A stretch of DNA of 27,092 nucleotides from Halovenus sp. (GTDB lineage Archaea; Halobacteriota; Halobacteria; Halobacteriales; Haloarculaceae). Location of the stretch: the NCBI GenBank assembly GCA_003551945.1, contig PUNZ01000120.1, positions 1 to 27,092 of the forward strand. Direction: 5' to 3'. Under the pieces are notes generated by a model that saw only the letters and a list, made by a program, of their open reading frames with translations, was not told where the DNA came from and ran no database searches. Both the position numbers and the translations under genes were made by a program. Shown here one piece after another: positions 1-7,230 of the stretch (position 1 is the stretch's first letter; each line of letters begins with the position of its first letter).

Positions 1-223
1 GGCCAGACCCTGGCCGGCCAATAACGCGAAGCGTCGGGACGGACTCAAAAAGCGACCGCGTGTAGTCGTTTTCCGAGTGCACAAACAGGCCGTCGGCTTC
101 TTGGGCGTGGGCAACGAGTTCGGCATCCGAGTAGCGGTTTTTCGGGACTACATTGAGGTCGACTCCGTCGAATGAGGAATCGATACGGTCGAATGACCGG
201 AAACTTACGATTTTTTGCACCAT
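1..223 (-). CDS. D-isomer-specific 2-hydroxyacid dehydrogenase, N-terminal part (cut by window edge)
   Basis: This frame has no stop before the left edge, so only about 74 N-terminal residues are present. Read on the minus strand from ATG 223 it gives MVQKIVSFRSFDR and then, near residues 45-74, ADGLFVHSE, LFESVPTLRVIGRPGSG. That spacing matches the start of the substrate/catalytic domain of D-3-phosphoglycerate dehydrogenase-like enzymes, where the family has ADALIVRS followed by LKVIGRAGVGVDN. The family oxidises or reduces 2-hydroxy/2-oxo acids with NAD(P). The cofactor domain and catalytic His/Arg/Glu lie outside the window, so the substrate cannot be judged. Its place beside the MmgE/PrpD and transporter genes suggests a role in the same organic-acid pathway (inference). 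No clear TATA box was seen upstream. Confidence 0.82.
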   Translation of the reverse strand, partial: MVQKIVSFRSFDRIDSSFDGVDLNVVPKNRYSDAELVAHAQEADGLFVHSENDYTRSLFESVPTLRVIGRPGSG

Positions 224-353
224 TGGTTCGGACTCACAGCGGAGCATCCTGAGTGATTCGGTCTGGGTCGCAGTGGATGGCCCTTTTCGGAAGCTCCCGT
301 CGAGACAACTGTGTGTATATCAACGCTCGGTGTTCGAATCGGGAGGCTCTGTC

Positions 354-578
354 TCACTTTTCGTTATTGCGCCTCTGGATTTCTTCTACCCACGGCTCAG
401 GTCCAATTCCAAGTGCGACGACAGTTGGTTTGTATCCAAATAAAATCGCGACAGCAATGGCGAACGCAGCCCAGAGATCGTCGTATCCGAATACGGTTGC
501 GCTGATAATAAGGAAAAGCGCATACAGACTTACCATCACAAAAACATGGGGGAGTAACAGGCGAGCCCGATTGTTCAT
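354..578 (-). CDS. Small two-helix membrane protein, unknown function
   Basis: This is a 74-residue protein. It has a short basic N-terminus (MNNRARLLLPH), one hydrophobic segment at about 8-30, a short acidic turn (GYDDLW), and a second hydrophobic segment at about 35-57. The tail is charged and likely cytoplasmic (EEIQRRNNEK). I do not recognise a named family. Support for a real gene comes from the T-rich/TATA-like element at 601-610, centred 27 bp before the ATG, which is the leaderless spacing used by other genes here. It is followed convergently by nothing obvious and lies between the hydroxyacid dehydrogenase and MmgE/PrpD genes, all on the minus strand. A structural or accessory membrane role is possible but unproven. 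Confidence 0.6.
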   Translation of the reverse strand: MNNRARLLLPHVFVMVSLYALFLIISATVFGYDDLWAAFAIAVAILFGYKPTVVALGIGPEPWVEEIQRRNNEK

Positions 579-688
579 GTTTCGTGTATGGTTGGAATGT
601 GATTTATTCTTTTGTTTTCTGAGAACAGGGCGTGGCCGAGATGATCATCCGATGTTAAAAGAAATAGTGCGGTACGGATCTGTGTCTG

Positions 689-2038
689 CTAGTTGCTGAC
701 TGTTTTAATGAGTTTCTCGAGAGAGCCGTCTTGTTCGAGTGTTGAGATTGCGTCGTACGCTGCAGCGGCGTCTTCTGGTGAGAGGACATCGGTTGCACAC
801 TCATCGAATTTTGCTCGGAGACGGTCTTCGGAAAGCGGATTGTTTGGCGAACCGGGTGCGTACTTTTCTTCGACGGTGTACTCGGTTCCGTCGGTGGTTG
901 TCACGGACACTCTGGCGGCGTAGTTTGCGAAATTACCACCGAAGAGGTTTTTTTCGAACGCTCTGTTCACTTTTGCGGTTTGAGCGCGAGTGTCGGGGTC
1001 TGTGACGTACGCGTCAGTGAACTCATGGACACCCGGATCACGTTCCAATAGAATCGATGCGAGACAGAATTCGATTGAGAACTTCGCTTCAAGCCCGTTT
1101 GAGGGGTTTTTGTGATGAAGCATTTCGGAGGCTGCTTCGTCTAGTGCGACGGTGACTGCTTCTACATCGGCTGGCTTGAGGTCGTTTTCAACGACAATCT
1201 CACGCATGGCATCCATCGCAGCGTGCGTGATCACGCCTGACGGATACGGTTTGTATCCCAAGTCGTTGACGCCCCAGTCGTCAAGTCCCTCAACGACAAT
1301 CTCCAGTTTGTATTCACCTGTTGGTGTCATTACGTTTCCATAGCCTATTTTTCCATCAAGAACCTCGGGATCGGCGGTAAACCCTCCAGCAGCGAGCGTC
1401 GCTGAGCGAACGCCCATCTGTGCCGCATGGCCTGAATGAAGCGGTTTTGTCATGGTTCCGAAGTTCTTTTTCAGCGAAGAGGACATAGATGCGGCAATGC
1501 CGAGTGCATGCTGGGTTTCTTCGGCAGACAGGCCCATGATTGAGGCGACAGCAGCGGTTGCACCAAAGGTTCCGACTGTGCCCGTACTATGCCACCCGTG
1601 GTCATAGTGGCTTGGATAGGTTGCGTGCCCGGTTCGATACGCAACTTCGACCCCGATAATGTAGGCTTCAAGAACGTCTTTTCCAGAGCCATTGTGTGCT
1701 TCACCAGCGACAAATGCAGCCGAAAAGACAGGTGATGTAGGATGGATAACGATTGACTCGAACGTGTCGTCAAAGTCAACTGCATGTCCGAACGAGGCGT
1801 TAGCGAGTGCAGCTCCATCAGCGCTAGCCTTTTCACGACCAAACATCGTCGCGTCTGTGCCTGGTGACATTGACTCGACGTAGGTGGCGATTCGCTGGCC
1901 AACGTCGTGATGTGAACCGTAAATAGCGACCCCGACTAAATCAGTGATGGCTTCTTTGGCCTTTTGTTTGACATTTTCAGGGATATCATCGATACTCGTC
2001 TCTGTGATAAATTGGGCAAGCGCTACTGTAGAACCCAT
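689..2038 (-). CDS. MmgE/PrpD family protein (paralogue 1)
   Basis: A 449-residue full-length member of the MmgE/PrpD superfamily, which includes 2-methylcitrate dehydratase, cis-aconitate decarboxylase and iminodisuccinate epimerase. Visible family blocks are FDDTFESIVIHPTSPV (about 89-104), GWHSTGTVGTFGA (148-160), TKPLHSGHAAQMGV (197-210) and YKPYPSGVITHA (262-273). His99, His150, Lys198 and Lys263 correspond to the active-site His/His/Lys/Lys of cis-aconitate decarboxylase (numbered 103, 159, 207 and 272 in the human enzyme, from memory). It therefore looks catalytically intact, acting on a small di- or tricarboxylate in the cytoplasm. Exact reaction unknown. ATG 2038 is supported by an AT-rich TATA element at 2061-2072. 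Three operator-like dyads lie in the long gap upstream. A second paralogue begins at 5662 on the other strand. Confidence 0.93.
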   Translation of the reverse strand: MGSTVALAQFITETSIDDIPENVKQKAKEAITDLVGVAIYGSHHDVGQRIATYVESMSPGTDATMFGREKASADGAALANASFGHAVDFDDTFESIVIHPTSPVFSAAFVAGEAHNGSGKDVLEAYIIGVEVAYRTGHATYPSHYDHGWHSTGTVGTFGATAAVASIMGLSAEETQHALGIAASMSSSLKKNFGTMTKPLHSGHAAQMGVRSATLAAGGFTADPEVLDGKIGYGNVMTPTGEYKLEIVVEGLDDWGVNDLGYKPYPSGVITHAAMDAMREIVVENDLKPADVEAVTVALDEAASEMLHHKNPSNGLEAKFSIEFCLASILLERDPGVHEFTDAYVTDPDTRAQTAKVNRAFEKNLFGGNFANYAARVSVTTTDGTEYTVEEKYAPGSPNNPLSEDRLRAKFDECATDVLSPEDAAAAYDAISTLEQDGSLEKLIKTVSN

Positions 2039-2060
2039 GGCTTGGCCTCATTTCGTAATT

Positions 2061-2072
2061 AAATAAATATAT
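2061..2072 (-). promoter_or_regulatory. TATA element of the first MmgE/PrpD gene
   Basis: The plus-strand run aaataaatatat is centred about 28 bp upstream of ATG 2038, fitting a leaderless archaeal promoter. Confidence 0.6.
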
Positions 2073-2161
2073 CGGTGATAGAAATAATTGTGCGAAATGA
2101 CTCGTGGAGTGTTACTCAATCGGGAACTGACGTATCGAATCGGGGGCGAAATACCCTTTTG

Positions 2162-2176
2162 TTCGCTATTAGCGAA
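2162..2176. promoter_or_regulatory. Operator-like dyad, site 1
   Basis: TTCGCT-ATT-AGCGAA is a perfect 6-bp inverted repeat with a 3-bp spacer. It lies about 125 bp upstream of the MmgE/PrpD start at 2038. It has the same form as six other sites in the window, including one at the start of the IclR gene. Binding by that IclR protein is inferred. Confidence 0.6.
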
Positions 2177-2402
2177 TTTGTGAGTCCGTTACCGCCAGCT
2201 ATCTTCTTACTCGTGCCACTGGCTGGCTGGGCAGATATCGCACTATTTGTTACCAACACCCTTTGTGCAACATTGACAGGGTGAATGGGTGAGAACATCG
2301 AGGATACCATTACAGCCATACCTATGTAATAGTTTAATTCCGACAGCCAATAAAAGCGGTAGACAGTGCTTCGTCGAGATTGGGTATAGAGAAAAGCCAA
2401 AT

Positions 2403-2421
2403 AATTCGCTGTCAGCGAATT
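2403..2421. promoter_or_regulatory. Operator-like dyad, site 2 (longest arms)
   Basis: AATTCGCT-GTC-AGCGAATT is a perfect 8-bp inverted repeat around a 3-bp spacer, the longest of the set. It is centred 243 bp from site 1 and 196 bp from site 3. Confidence 0.62.
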
Positions 2422-2600
2422 CATTATTCGTCAGCAATGCAGTGGTGTTTCCAGTCGGGTTCACAGAAACGCTGCACTGACAGTAGAGATCGGTTCGACC
2501 GAACAGCTCTTTTTGTTTTTCATCACCACACAATATATTATTTCATCAGATATTGTTTAGGATTCAACTGGTTGTGATTCTTTGTTCCCCAGCAAATAGA

Positions 2601-2615
2601 TTCGCTGACAGCGAA
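2601..2615. promoter_or_regulatory. Operator-like dyad, site 3
   Basis: TTCGCT-GAC-AGCGAA has perfect 6-bp arms. It lies about 105 bp beyond the 3' end of the MFS gene and far upstream of the MmgE/PrpD promoter, so any control from here would need looping or an unrecognised transcript. Confidence 0.58.
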
Positions 2616-2718
2616 CGCCATCTCAGAGAATTTTCCGCAAATCCCAGTTTTCTACAGAGAACGTGAAAATACGAATCGAAAACCCGAATTAAAACCCGAT
2701 ACATGAGCCGTCAATTGC

Positions 2719-3912
2719 TCAACGAAGCAAGAATGTGAGTAGTGCTGCAATAGCCGTTGTTGCACCAATCACGGTAAAAGCCAAGGTGAACCCTACAACG
2801 TCAGAGAGAAGGCCAACGGTGGCCGGTGCGAGCGCACCAACGCCAGTCATAAACGTCCTGATTGCCCCCAACGCACCACCACCAACACCGTCTGGGATGA
2901 GGTCCATCAGATAAGCATCACGGACTGGTCTCAATCCTTGAACACCGAGCCCTACGATAACCGTTGCAATACCAATCATAACGAGCGAGGTACTATTTAT
3001 CAGTAGCACAACTCCAATGAATAATAACACAAACAGTCCGAAGGCGACAGTGAGTTTGCCAAACCGATCGCCAGACTCTCCGGTGATAGTTTGGCTGGCG
3101 CCCATTGCAAAGAGAACGCTGTAAAGAGCCCCTGCAGATGCGGCTGAAATCCCTTTTTCGGCGGTCAAAAACAAGGGCAAAAACGACGAGACACCGTTCC
3201 AAACAAACGTATGACAGCCTGCAATAAACACGAACATGAGCAGTCGTCGGTCAGTAAACGCCGATTTGTAACTCACGCTTTCTTGTGTCTCCGACGAACT
3301 GCTCAGATCCGATTCGTTCGCATCTGTAGCCTGCTCACGGCCTACATGTAAATAAAAGAGTACGACAATCAGTCCGGAAAGACCGGCTGCGAACACGAAG
3401 ACACTCTGCCAGACGAACACGCCGGTGAGAACAACAACAACAAGAGGCGCAGCCATTCCCCCGAACAGACCGACTGTATCCATCACCCCAAGGACGCGCC
3501 CGAGATGCTCCGGATACCGACGTGACAAAAGCGGAATCGCGACCGTTTTTTGTGGACCAGTGCTGATCCCGATAATCATCGCGGCAACCATGATCAGAAC
3601 GTACGATGGACTGAACGCGACCAGCAGCGTTGCCGCAGAAAACAAGATAGCGCTCCAAAGGATTACTTTCGAGAGCCCAACCCGGTCTCCGATGACCCCG
3701 GCAGGGAACTGAACGGTAGAGTATGCAAGCATCAGCACGGTGAACAACAATCCAGTTTGGGTGTTCGAGACACCGTAAACAGACTGGAATGTCCCAAACA
3801 GCGGTGGAAACAGATACCGAATAAAGAGGACCATAAACCACAGCAGTGAGACGAGAATCAACAGATAGTACACTCGACCGGTGGAAACAACTCGGTTCGT
3901 AACACTACCCAT
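2719..3912 (-). CDS. MFS transporter
   Basis: A 397-residue, highly hydrophobic protein with about twelve membrane segments and a hydrophilic central loop (about 200-220, rich in Asp/Glu/Ser) dividing two six-helix halves. The MFS signature between helices 2 and 3 is visible as GVIGDRVGLSKV near residues 72-83. A related ESGDRFGKL element lies between helices 8 and 9 of the second half. The family moves small solutes by uniport, symport or antiport. Its position between an MmgE/PrpD gene and an amidase suggests uptake or export of a pathway substrate or product (inference). I start at ATG 3912 rather than the TTG one codon upstream. A TATA-like element at about 3936-3945 is 27 bp upstream. 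Confidence 0.9.
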   Translation of the reverse strand: MGSVTNRVVSTGRVYYLLILVSLLWFMVLFIRYLFPPLFGTFQSVYGVSNTQTGLLFTVLMLAYSTVQFPAGVIGDRVGLSKVILWSAILFSAATLLVAFSPSYVLIMVAAMIIGISTGPQKTVAIPLLSRRYPEHLGRVLGVMDTVGLFGGMAAPLVVVVLTGVFVWQSVFVFAAGLSGLIVVLFYLHVGREQATDANESDLSSSSETQESVSYKSAFTDRRLLMFVFIAGCHTFVWNGVSSFLPLFLTAEKGISAASAGALYSVLFAMGASQTITGESGDRFGKLTVAFGLFVLLFIGVVLLINSTSLVMIGIATVIVGLGVQGLRPVRDAYLMDLIPDGVGGGALGAIRTFMTGVGALAPATVGLLSDVVGFTLAFTVIGATTAIAALLTFLLR

Positions 3913-4016
3913 CAATTTGGAAGGAGCGTGGCAGGGTATTCATTATTTTGATTATTTCTTTGCGAAAAACAGCGTGCACAGAGCAAACGAGGTTGTGCCG
4001 AATGAAGAGACTAAGG

Positions 4017-5543
4017 CTATAGATTTTCGCCCACGCGCTCGGCAACCGAAAGCAGATGTGCTTCGTCAAACCGGTGGCCGATCAGTTGCAAACCGACAGG
4101 CGACCCTTCATGCTGACCGTTTGGAATGGTAACTGCCGGGAGACCAGAGACGTTTGCCAGTTTTGTGTACCGCCCGGTTCCAAGGCCATCCTCTAGTGCA
4201 TCCGGGTCTTCGTCGCCGTCTAACCGGGGTGCCAGGTGAGGAACGGTTGGGGTAATGATTGCATCAATACCTTCGAGTGTCGCCTCTAGTTCTGCTGTGA
4301 GCGCATCCTTGACCGCAAGCGCGCGATTGTAGTGTCGTCCATGGTGTGTTTCAATTAACTGTGAACCGGCGAGAAGGCGACTCCGGTGAAAGTCGTTCAG
4401 TTCGTAGCTTCCAGTTCGTAAGCGGCTGGTAAAGCCAGAAGCATCGACGCTTCCTGTCACTCCGCCACGTCGGTAAGCGACAGCCCCGTCGCGCCAGTGT
4501 GCAGCGAGTTCACAGTAGCTCATTGCATTTTTTACTTGGACAACGGTATCGAGTTCGTCAAACTCGCGTTTTTTAACTTCCATCCCGCTATCCTGAACGG
4601 TTTCTATCGCAGATTCGTACCGTGCGCGAACCGGTTTCGAAATCGGTTCAGCGTCAATGCTCGATAGCACACCGAGACGTATTGACGAGGCGTCCGGAGG
4701 TGACGTAACTGCCGAAACGTAATCTCCAAGCTTGTAATCAGGATGGCCGGCTGCACGGACGCTTGCCGGATCATCCGTCGCTTTGCCAGCAATCGCGGCA
4801 AGGACGCGTGCGCTGTCTTCGACCGTCTTTGTTATCGGACCTACATGATCCAAGGAGTACGTGTTTTCGACGATTCCAGAGAGTGGAACAAGTCCATACG
4901 TTGGCTTGATACCGACTAAGCCACAGAACGCAGCCGGCATACGGATGGAACCACCGGTGTCCGTTCCAAGGGCAGCATCGACTGTCCCTGCGGCGACTGC
5001 CGCCGCACTACCACCGGAGGAACCACCGGTTCCGCGTGTCGTATCACGTGGATTAATTATTTGACCGTAAAACGAAATCCCCCGACCGCCGACGGCGAAC
5101 GCATCCATATTCGCTTTTGCGGTGATTGTTGCGCCACCCTCCCGAAGCCGTCGCGTGACTGAAGCATCTGTGCTAGGGACATAGCCCTCTAAAGCCGCAG
5201 ATCCGCAGGTCATTGGGACACCAGCGACCGAGATGTTGTCTTTGAGAGCGAGTTCCATCTCCGAAAGCAACTCAGAGGCGTCGGTAGTCGGCGGAACATG
5301 ACAGACGGTGCAGAGTGCATTATACGGGTCTTTGGCTGGTTCATGCCACGTTCGCACCCCAGGATCAGCTGTAGGGTGTTCCCGGTCAAGGTCGTACTCA
5401 TAGAGTGCCTCAAGGCCGGCGTCAAGTCGGGCATTGACCTGCTCTCGAAGGTCAGAAACCGTTGTTTCAGTCACGTGAATCCCGTATAATTGTGCCAATT
5501 CGATAAGTTCTCGGTCGGTTACGGTTGCCGTCGAACCGTTCAT
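4017..5543 (-). CDS. Amidase (amidase-signature family)
   Basis: A 508-residue hydrolase of the amidase-signature superfamily, which includes GatA, fatty-acid amide hydrolase and nitrile-pathway amidases. The Ser-cisSer-Lys triad is intact: Lys101 in ALKDNISVAG, Ser175 in GTGGSSGGSAAAVAAG, and nucleophile Ser199 in GTDTGGSIRMPAAFCG. The 24-residue spacing between the two serines equals that of fatty-acid amide hydrolase. About 95 residues precede the catalytic Lys, longer than in GatA, as in secondary-metabolism amidases. There is no gatB or gatC neighbour, so a tRNA-amidation role is unlikely. It probably hydrolyses an amide to acid plus ammonia for the surrounding pathway. It is divergent from the MmgE/PrpD gene at 5662. 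A TATA element at 5564-5573 sits 26 bp before ATG 5543. Confidence 0.93.
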   Translation of the reverse strand: MNGSTATVTDRELIELAQLYGIHVTETTVSDLREQVNARLDAGLEALYEYDLDREHPTADPGVRTWHEPAKDPYNALCTVCHVPPTTDASELLSEMELALKDNISVAGVPMTCGSAALEGYVPSTDASVTRRLREGGATITAKANMDAFAVGGRGISFYGQIINPRDTTRGTGGSSGGSAAAVAAGTVDAALGTDTGGSIRMPAAFCGLVGIKPTYGLVPLSGIVENTYSLDHVGPITKTVEDSARVLAAIAGKATDDPASVRAAGHPDYKLGDYVSAVTSPPDASSIRLGVLSSIDAEPISKPVRARYESAIETVQDSGMEVKKREFDELDTVVQVKNAMSYCELAAHWRDGAVAYRRGGVTGSVDASGFTSRLRTGSYELNDFHRSRLLAGSQLIETHHGRHYNRALAVKDALTAELEATLEGIDAIITPTVPHLAPRLDGDEDPDALEDGLGTGRYTKLANVSGLPAVTIPNGQHEGSPVGLQLIGHRFDEAHLLSVAERVGENL

Positions 5544-5563
5544 ATATCATTGCTGGCTGGAAC

Positions 5564-5573
5564 CTATTTATAG
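5564..5573 (-). promoter_or_regulatory. TATA element of the amidase gene
   Basis: ctatttatag, itself palindromic, is centred about 26 bp upstream of ATG 5543, so the amidase mRNA is probably leaderless. It shares a 118-bp divergent promoter region with the MmgE/PrpD gene at 5662. Confidence 0.6.
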
Positions 5574-5614
5574 ATACGGGACTGTACAAACCTTTGAGGA
5601 GTTCGACCTCACTG

Positions 5615-5635
5615 GCGCAAACTATATTATTGCGC
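5615..5635. promoter_or_regulatory. Inverted repeat over the TATA box of the second MmgE/PrpD gene
   Basis: GCGCAA, then a 9-bp spacer containing the TATA-like ctatatta, then TTGCGC. A protein bound here would cover the promoter of the gene at 5662 and could also act on the divergent amidase promoter. It shares the word CTGGCGCA (5612-5619) with the transporter upstream region (7170-7177), suggesting a common regulator (inference). Confidence 0.5.
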
Positions 5636-5661
5636 TCTGATTCGATGCCACACACAAGCTT

Positions 5662-7035
5662 ATGAATCCCACAAATCAGCTTGCAGCATTTGTAGCAACC
5701 ACGACGTACGGCGATATCCCACCACAAATACGCCAGCTTGCTCGATACTGCTTTCGTGATCATCTCGGTGTCGGATTACTTGGCTCCCAAAGTGAGTCAG
5801 GTGAGAAAATGCATCAGTATGTTTCGGTGAGTCACAAAGGAACTACCGCGACGGTTCTCGGAGGGGAAACAGCAACACCACAGGGTGCAGCGCTTGCGAA
5901 TGGGACGTTCGCTCATGTTGATGACTACGATGACACCTATGAATCAATTGTAATCCATCCATCAACCCCGGTGGTTCCTGCGGCTCTCGCGGCAGCCGAA
6001 GCCGAGGACTCGTCCGCCGAGGAGTTGCTTACGGCGCTTGTCGTCGGAACGGAAGTCCTGTTCCGGGTCGGACACAGTGTTTATCCGGAACACTATGATA
6101 ACGGATGGCATCTCACAGCGACTGTTGGGACGTTTGGTGCTGCTGCTGCAGCGGCCTCTATTTATGATCTTTCCGAATCGGTGATCGAACATGCCTTTGG
6201 AATCGCCGGAAGTGCCGCTCCAACAACGCTCAAACGGAACATGGGATCGACCATTAAACTCACTCACCCCGGCCAGGGTGCACAGCGTGGGATCGAAGCC
6301 GCGTTGATGGCCAGAGACGGATGGACTGCGAATACAACCATTTTTGAGGGCAAAAACGGCTATCCAGCCGTTATGGCACCAGGTCGTGAAAACCCAACAG
6401 TAGATGTCGAGGGCTTAGGCGAGCAGTGGTCGTTGACCGACGTTGGATTCAAGTTGTATCCCTCTGCGATTGTGACGCATGCAGGAATCTATGCGTTGGA
6501 AGCGCTTCTTGAGGAGAAAGGAATTTACGGCGATGATCTTGAGTCAGTCGAGGTTTTTGTTGATGAGACGATTGATGTCCTCAAGCATCCCAAGCTGGCC
6601 GGACCGTTTGAGGCGAAGTTTTCGTTCGAGTTTTGTCTCTCGCTTATCGCTACGTACGGCTCTGTCGATCCAGAGCATTTCTCACAGGAGTTTCTTGAGG
6701 ATGAGGAGCTGAATCGTCAAATGGAAATGATTACTGTTATTCCAGAAGCGAAGCTCTTTGGAGCAGATTATTTCGGCTATGGTGCACGGATCCGCGTTAA
6801 GACGACGGCTGGTGAGACTTATACTCGCGAACAGCGCACACCGCCGGCAATGCCATATGAAATGAGTGACGAAGCAGCCCTCGAATCGAAATTCTTTGAA
6901 TGCGCAGCGACGGTGTACGATGACGAGAAAGTGGCGCAGCTCAACGAACGGCTGCTGGGTCTGGGTAAGACACACACATTTGAGGATGTCCGCTCTATCC
7001 TTACCTCGGATGCACTAAGCGACATCCGAACGTAA
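5662..7035 (+). CDS. MmgE/PrpD family protein (paralogue 2)
   Basis: A 457-residue member of the MmgE/PrpD superfamily, clearly homologous to the protein at 689-2038 but well diverged. Shared blocks include YDDTYESIVIHPSTPV (about 89-104), GWHLTATVGTFGA (148-160), IKLTHPGQGAQRG (198-210) and FKLYPSAIVTHAG (263-275). His99, His150, Lys199 and Lys264 keep the family active-site positions, so it should be active. It differs from paralogue 1 in the Lys-His segment (KLTHPGQ against KPLHSGH), which suggests a different substrate or stereochemistry rather than redundancy. It is transcribed away from the amidase. A TATA-like ctatatta at 5622-5629 lies inside an inverted repeat and implies a short leader of about 9 bases. 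Confidence 0.93.
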   Translation: MNPTNQLAAFVATTTYGDIPPQIRQLARYCFRDHLGVGLLGSQSESGEKMHQYVSVSHKGTTATVLGGETATPQGAALANGTFAHVDDYDDTYESIVIHPSTPVVPAALAAAEAEDSSAEELLTALVVGTEVLFRVGHSVYPEHYDNGWHLTATVGTFGAAAAAASIYDLSESVIEHAFGIAGSAAPTTLKRNMGSTIKLTHPGQGAQRGIEAALMARDGWTANTTIFEGKNGYPAVMAPGRENPTVDVEGLGEQWSLTDVGFKLYPSAIVTHAGIYALEALLEEKGIYGDDLESVEVFVDETIDVLKHPKLAGPFEAKFSFEFCLSLIATYGSVDPEHFSQEFLEDEELNRQMEMITVIPEAKLFGADYFGYGARIRVKTTAGETYTREQRTPPAMPYEMSDEAALESKFFECAATVYDDEKVAQLNERLLGLGKTHTFEDVRSILTSDALSDIRT

Positions 7036-7138
7036 CACTGTAGACAGAGAGTTTTTACTTCTCAAAAGCGTATGATAGTTAATTACTGTTCAAATTGTTT
7101 AAAAAGAGTCGGTGAGTATAGTGTTGTGTTCATTTTCA

Positions 7139-7200
7139 GCGCAAAATCGCATGAATAACAGAAAGACATCTGGCGCAGAAAATCACGAACAACAGAAAGA
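7139..7200. repeat. Imperfect 28-bp direct repeat upstream of the transporter TATA box
   Basis: Positions 7139-7166 and 7173-7200 align without gaps at 22 of 28 bases, with a period of 34 bp. Both begin GCGCA and end AACAGAAAGA. The second copy ends directly at the TATA-like atttatgt (7200-7207) of the gene at 7231. Tandem sites abutting a TATA box are typical of activator binding in archaea, and I infer that role here. The 34-bp period is close to three DNA turns, placing both copies on roughly the same face. Confidence 0.5.
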
Positions 7201-7230
7201 TTTATGTGCTTATGGTAGACACTGGACACC

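Larger units (their letters stand above)
2039..2718. other. 680-bp gene-poor gap with three operator-like dyads
   Basis: This AT-rich stretch lies upstream of the minus-strand MmgE/PrpD gene and downstream of the MFS gene. Open frames in it (up to about 100 codons) have no recognisable protein features, and I regard them as non-coding. It holds the MmgE/PrpD TATA element close to 2038 and three near-identical 15-bp dyads centred at 2169, 2412 and 2608. It is much longer than the other intergenic regions of the island. That length and the repeated sites suggest a regulatory region, an unrecognised small RNA, or the remains of a lost gene. Confidence 0.6.

Noticed and set aside
2075..2533. Short frames on both strands in the 2039-2718 gap
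   Set aside because: No family resemblance, no leaderless promoter at their starts, and they overlap the operator-like dyads.
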